64,000 nt of DNA from positions 1 through 64,000 of the forward strand of contig NZ_JBKBHT010000008.1 of assembly GCF_046297595.1 (NCBI RefSeq), given 5' to 3'. How positions within the stretch are numbered: position 1 is the stretch's first letter; the number at the start of each line of letters is the position of its first letter. This DNA is from Ferrovibrio sp046297595. Its GTDB lineage: Bacteria; Pseudomonadota; Alphaproteobacteria; Ferrovibrionales; Ferrovibrionaceae. Below are positions 50,387 to 58,160 of this stretch, in pieces. The translations under genes and the position numbers were made by a program. Under the pieces are notes generated by a model, which was not told where the DNA came from, did no database searches, and worked only from the letters and a program-made list of their open reading frames with translations.

Positions 50387-50716
50387 ATGGCCACTCATAT
50401 GCCCTATACCGCCCGCACCAGCAGCGGCGACGTGTTCGAAATCAGTTTTCCGCTGCATGCCGAAACCGGTTCGGCGATGCGCGTGTCGCAACTGCTCACC
50501 GCCATCCTCGAAACGCTGGACCGCGAGATCGCCATCCTGGGCGAGACCAGCAACGGCGATGTGTTGCAGGCCTTAAGCATGGCCAGCGCGATCCGCGCCG
50601 CGATGATCCATGCACCGCTGCCGCTCACCCAGCGGCTTGCCGCCGAATTGCAGGCCTCGGCCCTGCGCGCGATGGACAGCGCCGAACGCCAGTCGCCCCA
50701 GGCAGGCCATGCATGA
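50387..50716 (+). CDS. Conserved hypothetical protein (109 aa)
   Basis: I do not recognise this protein. It starts MATHMPYTARTSSGDVFEIS, has a short strand region and then a mostly helical C-terminus (MRVSQLLTAILETLDREIAI, then ASAIRAAMIHAPLPLTQRLA). GAGGG lies about eight bases before the ATG. It is 63 bases after the transglutaminase, on the same strand, and its stop overlaps the next gene (ATGA), so it probably belongs with them. It has no membrane segment or signal peptide. Confidence 0.65.
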   Translation: MATHMPYTARTSSGDVFEISFPLHAETGSAMRVSQLLTAILETLDREIAILGETSNGDVLQALSMASAIRAAMIHAPLPLTQRLAAELQASALRAMDSAERQSPQAGHA

Positions 50717-51150
50717 GGCCGGCCATGTCTGATCGCGTCCCATCGGCGGCGCTCTGGCTCGGTGCCGCCGGTGCGCTGCCCTTCATCGCGCTGGCGCTGG
50801 CCGTGCGGTTCGCGCCGGTGCCGGGCAATTTCGTCGCCGAAACCCTGCTTACCGGCTATGGCACCGCGATCCTGAGTTTCATGGGTGGCGTGCATTGGGG
50901 GCTGGCGATGCGCGACCATCGCCCGTGGCAGTATGCGGCCAGCGTATTGCCGGCGCTGTATGCCTGGCCCGCTTTGTGGCTGTCGGCGGAAACCGGCTGG
51001 CTCTATCTGGGGGCCGGTTTTGCGCTGCTGCTGGCCTTCGATTTCTGGGCCGGACTGCGCGGATGGACACCCTTCTGGTACGCCCGGCTGCGCCCGCCGC
51101 TCACCCTGGCGGCCGTGGGCAGCCTGCTGTTCGCCGCACTGCTGGCCTGA
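50713..51150 (+). CDS. DUF3429 membrane protein
   Basis: The 145-residue protein has about five membrane segments and contains FMGGVHWGLAMRDHRPWQYA (about residues 56-75), the conserved signature of DUF3429. It begins MRPAMSDRVPSAALWLGAAG; the alternative start at 50725 removes four residues. The start overlaps the preceding stop (ATGA), so the two are coupled. Function is unknown. Confidence 0.8.
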   Translation: MRPAMSDRVPSAALWLGAAGALPFIALALAVRFAPVPGNFVAETLLTGYGTAILSFMGGVHWGLAMRDHRPWQYAASVLPALYAWPALWLSAETGWLYLGAGFALLLAFDFWAGLRGWTPFWYARLRPPLTLAAVGSLLFAALLA

Positions 51151-51267
51151 TCGCGCAGCCGCTGCCTTATGCCTCATGGCTGGGCAGGCGGCCGGCGGCA
51201 TCGCCCGCTTCTTGCGCATGAAACCGGGCCAGGCGGCTGCAAGCGGGCGTAAACCCCATCCCGGCGC

Positions 51268-51284
51268 TGGCATGAAACCTGCTT
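51268..51284 (+). promoter_or_regulatory. Sigma-54 (RpoN) -24/-12 promoter candidate
   Basis: TGGCATGAAACCTGCTT matches the consensus TGGCACG-N4-TTGCW at 10 of 12 defined positions, with the required ten bases between GG and GC. The predicted start is near 51294. Confidence 0.45.
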
Positions 51285-51293
51285 TGTAGTGTT

Positions 51294-51422
51294 CAGCATC
51301 CGGTGCCGAGGCGCATCGGGCTGCGAGTATCCCCGGCCCTGGGTCTCCACGGCCGGGTGGCGAGACGGACACTTGCGCCGGCCGTGCCGGGTTTCCCCGG
51401 ACACTGCCGGCGCTCTTTTTTC
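51294..51422 (+). ncRNA. Candidate small RNA or attenuated leader
   Basis: The stretch from the predicted sigma-54 start to the terminator could give a transcript of about 130 bases. By-hand pairing: GGCGCA (51310-51315) with TGCGCC (51374-51379), and CCCGGCC (51332-51338) with GGCCGGG (51351-51357). The first helix competes with the outer terminator stem, since both use 51375-51379. This fits either a free small RNA or a switchable leader of the GST gene. No known RNA family is recognised. Confidence 0.3.
51375..51422 (+). terminator. Rho-independent terminator in the DUF3429-GST gap
   Basis: Outer arms GCGCCGGC (51375-51382) and GCCGGCGC (51406-51413) enclose an inner CCGGG/CCCGG stem and are followed by TCTTTTTTCT. 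It is 225 bases after the DUF3429 stop, unusually far to serve that gene alone. Confidence 0.75.
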
Positions 51423-51517
51423 TCCCACTTGTATCGGTTCGTATTGTCGTCATTGTCCGCATGGCGCCGCTGGCGTCCGGCCGCTAGTCTGCCGGGCAAC
51501 GTCAACGAGGAAACCCC

Positions 51518-52126
51518 ATGAAGCTCTATTATTCCCCCACCTCGCCCTATGTGCGCAAAGTGGTCATCCTGGCCCTGGAGACCGGGCTGGATGCGAAGAT
51601 CGAACGCATCCCGGCCGCCACCACGCCGGTGGCGCAGAATCCCGATGTGGCCAAAGCCAACCCGATTGCCAAGGTGCCCACGCTGGTCACCGACGACGGC
51701 CTGCATCTCTTCGACAGTCGCGTGATCTGCGAATACCTCGACACGCTGCATGCGGGCAAGAAATTCTTCCCGGCCGACGCCTCGCGCTGGGCCGTGCTGC
51801 GCCAGCAGGCGCTGGGCGATGGCCTGCTCGATGCCGCCCTGCTGGTGCGCTACGAGGGTTTCCTGCGGCCGGACGACAAGCGCTGGTCCGACTGGGCCGA
51901 TGGCCAGATGAAAAAGGTGCTGGGCGCCATGGCCGAGATCGAGAAGCTGGCGCCGTCCTTCGGCGACCGCGTCGATATTGGCATGGTGACGATCGCCTGC
52001 GCGCTGGGCTATCTCGATTTCCGCTTCGGCGACATGAACTGGCGGCAGAAATATCCGCAGACCGCGGCCTGGGCGGCACGCTTCTTCGAGCGACCCTCGG
52101 TGAAGGCGACGGTGCCGGTCGGCTGA
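51518..52126 (+). CDS. Glutathione S-transferase family protein
   Basis: The 202-residue protein has the GST fold: an N-terminal thioredoxin-like domain MKLYYSPTSPYVRKVVILAL with Ser as possible catalytic residue, NPIAKVPTLVTDDG (cis-Pro, glutathione site) and LFDSRVICEYLDTL, then an all-helical C-terminal domain. The length is typical. Function may be detoxification or a stress role; the substrate is unknown. It lies 96 bases after a strong terminator, so its own promoter or read-through control is needed. Confidence 0.85.
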   Translation: MKLYYSPTSPYVRKVVILALETGLDAKIERIPAATTPVAQNPDVAKANPIAKVPTLVTDDGLHLFDSRVICEYLDTLHAGKKFFPADASRWAVLRQQALGDGLLDAALLVRYEGFLRPDDKRWSDWADGQMKKVLGAMAEIEKLAPSFGDRVDIGMVTIACALGYLDFRFGDMNWRQKYPQTAAWAARFFERPSVKATVPVG

Positions 52127-52143
52127 TTGAGCTGCGATGGAGG

Positions 52144-54207
52144 TTACGCCGCCAGGGCGCGGCGGCGATCCTCCACCACACGGTCGGCCAGTTTGCCGGC
52201 CAGTTCCTGCAGATGGTCGAACCGCGCAGTGAAGCCGCCGACGCCCAGCGTCATCGAGCGCAGTTCGACCGCCAAGTCATGCATCTCGGCCTCGGGCATG
52301 TAGCAGTCGATCTGGTCCCAGCCCGGCCAGTCCTCGCGCGCGGCGATGCCCAGGATCTGCCCGCGCCGCGACGACACGATGGCATGCACCTTCGCCGTAT
52401 ATTCGTTCGGCACCGTGAAGGTGACCGACTGGATTGGCTCCAGCAGCACCGGCGCGCATTTCAGCAGGCCCTCGGCCATGGCCAGCCCGCCGGCGGTGCG
52501 GAAGGCTTGGTCGGATGAATCCACCGAATGATACTGCCCGTCGGTCAGGGTCACCATCACGTCCACCACGGGAAAGCCCAGCGGGCCGCGATGCAGCGAT
52601 TCGCGGATGCCGTCATCCACGGCGGGGATGAAGTTCTTCGGAATTGCCCCGCCGACCACGCGGTTGACGAAAACATAGCCCGCACCGCGCGGCTGCGGCG
52701 CGATCTCCACCTTGATGTCGGCAAACTGGCCATGGCCGCCCGATTGCCGCTTGAAACGCGCATGCTGCTGCGCGCCGTGGCGGATCGTTTCCTTGTAGGC
52801 AGTCAGCGGCGCGCTGCCATGCACGCCGACATTGAAGCGCTGCTGCAGCTTGTCGAGGCTGAGCTTCAGGTGGATCTCGCCCTGGCCCTTCAGCAGCAGT
52901 TGCCCCGCCGTCTGTTCGATCACCAGGCTGGGATCCTCCTCGCGCAGCTTGGCCAGCGCCGTTGTCAGCTTCACCTCATCCTTGCGGTCGCTGGTATGCA
53001 ACGCGATAGCATGCACCGGCGGTGCCGGGTCGGGCCAGTCGACGATGGCGCGGCCTTGGCCATCCGCATTCAGGGTCTGGCCGGTGGCGATGTCGTCCAG
53101 CCGCCCCAGGCCGACGATGTCGCCGGCCTGCGCCTGGCCGGCCTTTTCCACGTGATTGCCCATCAGGCGATACAGGCCGCCCAGCCGCTTGCCGCCCAGC
53201 ATGGCATTCTCGACGATGCCGCCCTGCCAGAGGCGAACCAGGCTCAGCTTGCCGGTATGGGCCTGATGCAGCGTCTTGAATACCGTGGCGCTCAAGCTGC
53301 CGCCATCGGCATTCACATCCAGCCGCGTGGCCGTGGCGTCATGATGCGGCGCTTCGTGGCGCAGGGCCTTCCACAGGCGCGTGACGCCGTTGCCGCGCTC
53401 GGCCGAGCCGAAGAAGACCGGCACGATCAGGTCGTTCGCCACATCCTTGCGCAGCAGCGCGTAGATGTCCTTCGGCGCCGGCGCGCGGTCTTCCAGCAAC
53501 TGCTCCAGCAGCGCGTCGTCGAAATCGGCGATGGCTTCCAGCATCTGCTGCCGCGCCTCGTTCTCGCGCGGGCGGATATCGGCCGGCATCTCGATCAGGT
53601 CGGAGGGCTTCTGCTCGCCATAGCGATAGGCGCGTTCCGACACCAGATCGACATAGCCGGTGATGGCGTCGTTCTCGCGGATCGGCACCTCGCGCAGCAC
53701 CAGCGGCCGGCTGGACACCTGCTGCAATGCGGCCAACAGGTCGCGCATGCGGATGCTGGTCTTGTCGAGCTTGTTGACGAACAGCAGATGCGGTATGCGC
53801 CGTGCATCGAGGAATTTCAGCAGGGGCGCCAGGGTCACGGCGCGGGCCGGGTCGGGCTCCACCACCACGACGGCGATGTCGGCCACCATCAGCGCGCTCA
53901 GGCCTTCCTGCGCCAGTTCCACCGAACCCGGGCAGTCGAGCAGCACCCAGGGTTCGCCGAGAAAATCGCAATGGGCCAGATTGGGTTCCACCGTCATCTG
54001 ACGGCTGCGCGCCTCTGCCGAGGCGTCGCCTACGCTGGTGCCAGCCGCCACCGAGCCCTTGCGGGGAATCGCGCCAGCGGCGAACAGCAGGGCTTCGAGC
54101 AGGGTGGTTTTGCCGGCCGTATATGGACCGACAATAGCGGCAACCCTGGGGGCATCGCCCCCGGCAACGCTTACACTGGGATGGGAAGAGAAGGATGCAT
54201 TCGGCAT
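52144..54207 (-). CDS. EF-G-like translational GTPase (EF-G paralogue)
   Basis: The 687-residue protein has EF-G domain order: GTPase (P-loop GPYTAGKTTLLEALL, residues ~28-42; G4 NKLDKT), domain II, domains III-V (with GDIVGLGRL in domain II and GHGQFADIKVEIAP, then a C-terminal EF-G domain V-type segment). It is not canonical EF-G: G3 is DCPGSVE, where EF-G has DTPGH, so the His that activates GTP hydrolysis is replaced by Ser, and the ERGITI switch is replaced by RQMTVEP. I chose ATG 54207 because GGGAG lies upstream. Its role may be a specialised ribosome function. Confidence 0.8.
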   Translation of the reverse strand: MPNASFSSHPSVSVAGGDAPRVAAIVGPYTAGKTTLLEALLFAAGAIPRKGSVAAGTSVGDASAEARSRQMTVEPNLAHCDFLGEPWVLLDCPGSVELAQEGLSALMVADIAVVVVEPDPARAVTLAPLLKFLDARRIPHLLFVNKLDKTSIRMRDLLAALQQVSSRPLVLREVPIRENDAITGYVDLVSERAYRYGEQKPSDLIEMPADIRPRENEARQQMLEAIADFDDALLEQLLEDRAPAPKDIYALLRKDVANDLIVPVFFGSAERGNGVTRLWKALRHEAPHHDATATRLDVNADGGSLSATVFKTLHQAHTGKLSLVRLWQGGIVENAMLGGKRLGGLYRLMGNHVEKAGQAQAGDIVGLGRLDDIATGQTLNADGQGRAIVDWPDPAPPVHAIALHTSDRKDEVKLTTALAKLREEDPSLVIEQTAGQLLLKGQGEIHLKLSLDKLQQRFNVGVHGSAPLTAYKETIRHGAQQHARFKRQSGGHGQFADIKVEIAPQPRGAGYVFVNRVVGGAIPKNFIPAVDDGIRESLHRGPLGFPVVDVMVTLTDGQYHSVDSSDQAFRTAGGLAMAEGLLKCAPVLLEPIQSVTFTVPNEYTAKVHAIVSSRRGQILGIAAREDWPGWDQIDCYMPEAEMHDLAVELRSMTLGVGGFTARFDHLQELAGKLADRVVEDRRRALAA

Positions 54208-54478
54208 GGCGGTCTCCCTGTCTGCCTGCATGGAGATGCAGGCGGTCTGGCGCGTCGATAACGCGGCAAGCCTGGCGGCTTAAGCGGGGACCGGTTCTGC
54301 TGCCGGTCCTTGGGAACGCGGCACTCAACCCTCTGGCCAACAGGATTCCACAAGCCCGGCGCCGGCGATAGGGATGATTTGGACCGCGATGCCGCAGCCC
54401 TCTTGTTGTTTTAGAAATCGCTAATACATACAGGGAAAGCCGCCGACCTCACATCTGGCGGCATTCGAGGTTTTCCGC

Positions 54479-54913
54479 ATGTCAAATCAGGTCCTTATTC
54501 CCTGCCCCCAGTGCAATACGGTGAATCGCCTGACGGCCGAGCGCCTGGGCGATCATGGCAAATGCGGCAAATGCGGCCAGCCGCTCTTCGTCGGCCGGCC
54601 GCTCACGCTGACGGGGGCGAATTTCGAGCGCCATGCCGGTTCGGCCGACCTGCCCCTGCTGGTGGATTTCTGGGCGGCCTGGTGCGGGCCCTGCCGCATG
54701 ATGGCCCCGGTGATCGACCAGGCGGCGCAGTCCTTCGAGCCGCGCCTTCGTGTGGGCAAGCTGGATACCGAGGCCGAGCAGGGCCTGGCGGCGCGGTTCA
54801 ACATCCGCTCGATCCCCACGCTTGCCTTGTTCCGCGGCGGACGTGAAATCGCGCGCATCAGCGGCGCCATGCCGCTGCCGCAGCTTTCGCGCTGGATCGA
54901 GCAGAATATCTAA
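54479..54913 (+). CDS. trxC: Thioredoxin TrxC (thioredoxin 2)
   Basis: The 144-residue protein has the TrxC layout: an N-terminal zinc ribbon with two CxxC pairs (IPCPQCNTVNR, CGKCGQPLF; residues 8-40) and a thioredoxin domain with the active site FWAAWCGPCRMMAP (about residues 62-75) and the cis-Pro IRSIPTLALF. It reduces disulphides and is often induced by oxidative stress. Its last four bases overlap the convergent SLC13 gene. It is divergent from the EF-G paralogue, with a 271-base intergenic region. Confidence 0.93.
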   Translation: MSNQVLIPCPQCNTVNRLTAERLGDHGKCGKCGQPLFVGRPLTLTGANFERHAGSADLPLLVDFWAAWCGPCRMMAPVIDQAAQSFEPRLRVGKLDTEAEQGLAARFNIRSIPTLALFRGGREIARISGAMPLPQLSRWIEQNI

Positions 54914-56685
54914 AGCGGCCAGAAGATCGGCAGCACCAGCATGCTGGCAACGAACACGACGATCTCCAGCGGCAGTCCCAGCCGCCAGTAATCGCTGAAA
55001 CGATAGCCGCCTGGGCCCATCACCAGCAGATTGTTCTGGTGCCCTATCGGCGTGAGGAAAGCGCAGGAGGCGCCGACCGCTACGGCCATCAGAAAGGCAT
55101 CGGGATTGACCTGCAGCCGGTTCGCGATATCGATGCCCAGCGGCGCCATCAGCAGCGCGGTCGCAGCGTTGTTGACGATGTCGGAAACCAGCATGGTCAC
55201 CACCAGCACCAGCGCGAGAATCCACAGAGGCGACAATTCGCCCGACAGGTCGACCAGCAGATTGGCGATTAGCCTGGTGGTGCCGGTGCTGTCGAAGGCC
55301 TCGCCCACCGGCATCATGGCGCCCAACAGTACCAGCACCGATCCGTCGACGGAATCGTAGGCCTCGCGCAGACCGACGCGCCCACTCAACAGCAGCAATA
55401 CCGCCGCGGCCGCGAGGCAAATGGCTGCCGGTGCAAGGCCGAAAGCCAATGCGGCCAACGCCAGCAATACTATGCCAACCGTGGCGAAGGCTCCGGGGCG
55501 CGGCCCCAGGGAAAGGTCGCGTGCGGCCAGCGGCAGCAGACCCAGTCGGCCAAGAGCGTCGTCGATGCGGTCGGCCTCTCCCTGCAGCAGCAGCACGTCC
55601 CCGCCGTTGAATCGCCAGTCTTTCAGGCCACGGAAACGGCGCACGCCTTCGCGTGCCACACCCAGCAGGTTAATCATATAACGCTGGCGCAGCCGTACTT
55701 CGGCCGGGGTCAGACCATCGATGATACCGGCAGGCCGCACCACTGCCTCGATCACTTTCAGATCGCCGGCCTTGGCCAGTTCGATCAGTGGATTGTCGGG
55801 GTTCAGCAATGAAAGCCCAAGCGGCTTGAGCAAGTCGCCAACGACATCGGGCGACGCTTCGATCAGCAGTTCGTCGCCTTCGCGCACCACGGTCCATTGC
55901 GCCACGCCGGGAATGGTGACATCGCCACGTTTCAGGCCCAGCAGGGCGGCATCGTGTTCGTCGAGTGCCGCCGTAGTGTGACGGAGCGGCTTTCCGATCA
56001 GCGGCGATTGTTCCTCGACGCGCGCCTCCAAAAGGTATTCCTGAACGCCTTCATCGCTGCCGCGGGTGGCTGCCACGCGCTGCGGTACCAGCCGCCAGCC
56101 GGCGAGCGCGATGAAGCCGATGCCGGCCAGCGCCACCACGATACCCACTGGCGCAAAATCGAACAGGCCGAAAGCCTCGCCCATCCGGTCGGCACGGATG
56201 GTGGCAATGATCACGTTGGGTGGCGTGCCGATCAGGGTGATCAGGCCACCCAGCATGGAAATGAAGGACAGCGGCATTAGGGTCAGGCTGGGTGAAGCCT
56301 GTGCCGTGCGGCTCACCGCGATAGCCACCGGCATCATCAGCGCCAGCGCAGCGACGTTGTTCATCACCGACGAGGCCAAAGCCGCCGGCAGGCCCAGAAG
56401 TACGATGAGCAAAACCGGGTGTTTCGCCCGTGCGGCCAGCCGGCCGGCAAGGTCGTCCAGCACGCCGGTACCGGCGATGGCGCGACTGATCACCAGGGCG
56501 GCGGCGACCGTGATCACAGCCGGATGCCCGAAACCGGTAAAGGCAGAACCGAAGGGGACCAGTCCCAGTCCCACCCCGGCCAGAAGCACAAGGAGCGCCA
56601 CCAGGTCGTGGCGCCAGCGGCCCCAGGCGAACAGGACCAGGGCCCCTGCGAGCAGGAGGAGGATCTCGATTTGGGGAAGGGTCAT
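54910..56685 (-). CDS. SLC13-family sodium/anion permease with two RCK_C-type domains
   Basis: The 591-residue protein has an N-terminal membrane block with the permease motif SVMNNVAALALMMPVAIAVS (about residues 105-124), a central soluble part with two TrkA_C-type domains (for example SPLIGKPLRHTTAALDEHDA and a second before VLLLQGEADR), and a second membrane block with LVSDIVNNAATALLMAPLGI and TPIGHQNNLLVMGPGGYR. Members carry dicarboxylates, sulfate or other anions. The RCK domains may bind ligands that gate it. It overlaps trxC convergently. Confidence 0.85.
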   Translation of the reverse strand: MTLPQIEILLLLAGALVLFAWGRWRHDLVALLVLLAGVGLGLVPFGSAFTGFGHPAVITVAAALVISRAIAGTGVLDDLAGRLAARAKHPVLLIVLLGLPAALASSVMNNVAALALMMPVAIAVSRTAQASPSLTLMPLSFISMLGGLITLIGTPPNVIIATIRADRMGEAFGLFDFAPVGIVVALAGIGFIALAGWRLVPQRVAATRGSDEGVQEYLLEARVEEQSPLIGKPLRHTTAALDEHDAALLGLKRGDVTIPGVAQWTVVREGDELLIEASPDVVGDLLKPLGLSLLNPDNPLIELAKAGDLKVIEAVVRPAGIIDGLTPAEVRLRQRYMINLLGVAREGVRRFRGLKDWRFNGGDVLLLQGEADRIDDALGRLGLLPLAARDLSLGPRPGAFATVGIVLLALAALAFGLAPAAICLAAAAVLLLLSGRVGLREAYDSVDGSVLVLLGAMMPVGEAFDSTGTTRLIANLLVDLSGELSPLWILALVLVVTMLVSDIVNNAATALLMAPLGIDIANRLQVNPDAFLMAVAVGASCAFLTPIGHQNNLLVMGPGGYRFSDYWRLGLPLEIVVFVASMLVLPIFWPL

Positions 56686-56754
56686 GGATCGGGTCTGCGT
56701 TAAGGAACGGGTAGGCCAGGGAAAGGTTTCATACTAAAGTCGAATCTAGCGACT

Positions 56755-56789
56755 CGACCGCAACGGCATGCCGGGGGCATGGGCGGTCG
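56755..56789 (+). promoter_or_regulatory. Hairpin in the leader of the NCS2 permease gene
   Basis: CGACCGC (56755-56761) pairs with GCGGTCG (56783-56789); inside is GGCATGCC. It ends 11 bases before the ribosome-binding site GGGGGA. It could be part of a structured leader. I could not match it to a known riboswitch. Confidence 0.3.
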
Positions 56790-56814
56790 GGCGAAGATCA
56801 GGGGGACCAGACAA

Positions 56815-58104
56815 ATGCTTGATAAATATTTCAAGCTTGCCGAAAACGGCACCACCGTCCGCACCGAGGTGCTGGCCGGTATTACCACCTTCCTTACCAT
56901 GGCCTACATCATTTTCGTCAACCCGGCGATCCTGGGCGATGCCGGCATCGACAAGGGCGCCGCCTTCGTCGCCACCTGCCTAGCGGCCGCCATCGGCACC
57001 GCGATCATGGGTCTGTATGCGAATTATCCGGTGGCGCTCGCCCCCGGCATGGGCCTGAATGCCTATTTCACCTATGGCGTCGTGCTGGGCATGGGCCATA
57101 GCTGGCAGATCGCCTTGGGTGCCGTGTTCGTCTCCGGCATCCTCTTCCTGATCCTTTCGGTGCTGCCGGTGCGCGAAAAGATCATCAACGCGATCCCGAT
57201 GTCGCAGAAATACGCCATCGGCGCCGGCATCGGCCTGTTCCTCGGCCTGATCGGCCTGAAGAATGCCGGCATCGTCGTCGATAACGCCGCCACCCTGGTT
57301 GGCCTGGGCAAGCTGATGAGCCCGGCGGTCGGCATGGCGATTCTCGGCTTCTTTGTCATCGCCGTGCTGGATTACCGCAAGGTGCCCGGCGCGATCATGA
57401 TCTCGATCCTCGGCGTCACCGTGCTTGGTATCGCGCTGGGCCTGTCCAAGTTCGGCGGCATCGTCTCGACGCCGCCCAGCCTGGCGCCCACGTTGCTGCA
57501 GATGGATGTCAGCGGAGCACTGTCGCTCGGCCTGCTCACCATCGTCTTCGCCTTCCTGATGGTCGATCTGTTCGACACGGCCGGCACGCTGGTGGCGGTT
57601 GCGCCGCGCGCTGGCCTGATGGACAAGGATGGCAAGCTGAAGCGCCTGGGCCGTGCCCTGGTCGCCGACTCCACGGCGACCATTGCCGGCGCGGCGCTCG
57701 GCACTTCCACCACCACCAGCTACATTGAGTCGGCAGCCGGCATCCGTGTCGGCGGTCGCACCGGCCTCACCGCTGTGGTGGTGGCGATCCTGTTCCTGCT
57801 GGCGCTGTTTTTTGCCCCGCTGGCCGGCTCGATCCCGGTCTATGCCACCGCGCCCGCGCTGATCTTCGTGGCCTGTGTGATGGCCAGCAGCCTCGCCCGG
57901 GTCGACTGGGAGGACCTCACCGAATACCTCCCGGCCGTGGTCACCGCCGTGATGATGCCCTTCACCTTCTCGATCGCCACCGGCATCGGCCTCGGCTTCA
58001 TCACCTATGTCGTGCTGAAGATATTCACCGGCCGCGCCAAGGATATCCATCCAGTGATGGCGGCGGTTTCGCTGGTCTTCCTGATCAAGTTCATCGTGGC
58101 CTGA
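56815..58104 (+). CDS. NCS2-family purine permease (AzgA-like)
   Basis: The 429-residue inner-membrane protein takes up purines (adenine, guanine, hypoxanthine) by proton symport. It starts MLDKYFKLAENGTTVRTEVL and has ITTFLTMAYIIFVNPAILGD, then YPVALAPGMGLNAYFTYGVV (the substrate-site motif), MSQKYAIGAGIGLFLGLIGL, FAFLMVDLFDTAGTLVAVA and ALGTSTTTSYIESAAGIRVG. The start has GGGGGA upstream; an upstream in-frame ATG overlaps the leader hairpin and is rejected. A strong terminator follows. Confidence 0.9.
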   Translation: MLDKYFKLAENGTTVRTEVLAGITTFLTMAYIIFVNPAILGDAGIDKGAAFVATCLAAAIGTAIMGLYANYPVALAPGMGLNAYFTYGVVLGMGHSWQIALGAVFVSGILFLILSVLPVREKIINAIPMSQKYAIGAGIGLFLGLIGLKNAGIVVDNAATLVGLGKLMSPAVGMAILGFFVIAVLDYRKVPGAIMISILGVTVLGIALGLSKFGGIVSTPPSLAPTLLQMDVSGALSLGLLTIVFAFLMVDLFDTAGTLVAVAPRAGLMDKDGKLKRLGRALVADSTATIAGAALGTSTTTSYIESAAGIRVGGRTGLTAVVVAILFLLALFFAPLAGSIPVYATAPALIFVACVMASSLARVDWEDLTEYLPAVVTAVMMPFTFSIATGIGLGFITYVVLKIFTGRAKDIHPVMAAVSLVFLIKFIVA

Positions 58105-58128
58105 CGCGCCGCGATCGCTGAAAATGCC

Positions 58129-58160
58129 GGGCGGCGGGGCAACCCGCCGCCCGTTCTTTT
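58129..58160 (+). terminator. Rho-independent terminator after the NCS2 permease
   Basis: GGGCGGCGGG (58129-58138) and CCCGCCGCCC (58143-58152) form a ten-pair stem with loop GCAA, followed by GTTCTTTTTT. It lies between the convergent NCS2 and DMT genes. Confidence 0.9.

Larger units (their letters stand above)
51151..51517. other. 367-base gene-free region with promoter and terminator signals
   Basis: Between the DUF3429 and GST genes there is no credible coding sequence. It contains a sigma-54-like promoter (51268-51284), a structured stretch and a strong terminator (51375-51422), described separately. The remaining 95 bases to the GST start contain AACGAGGAAAC as ribosome-binding site. 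Confidence 0.6.

Noticed and set aside
51294..51422. 6S RNA or mini-ykkC (guanidine-II) identity for the structured stretch
   Set aside because: The expected 6S central bubble and its conserved neighbours are not evident, and the ACGG words are not in hairpin loops as mini-ykkC requires.
54288..54309. Hairpin GGACCGG/CCGGTCC between the EF-G paralogue and trxC as a terminator
   Set aside because: No T-rich tract follows on either strand and both genes point away from it; at most it is a leader structure.
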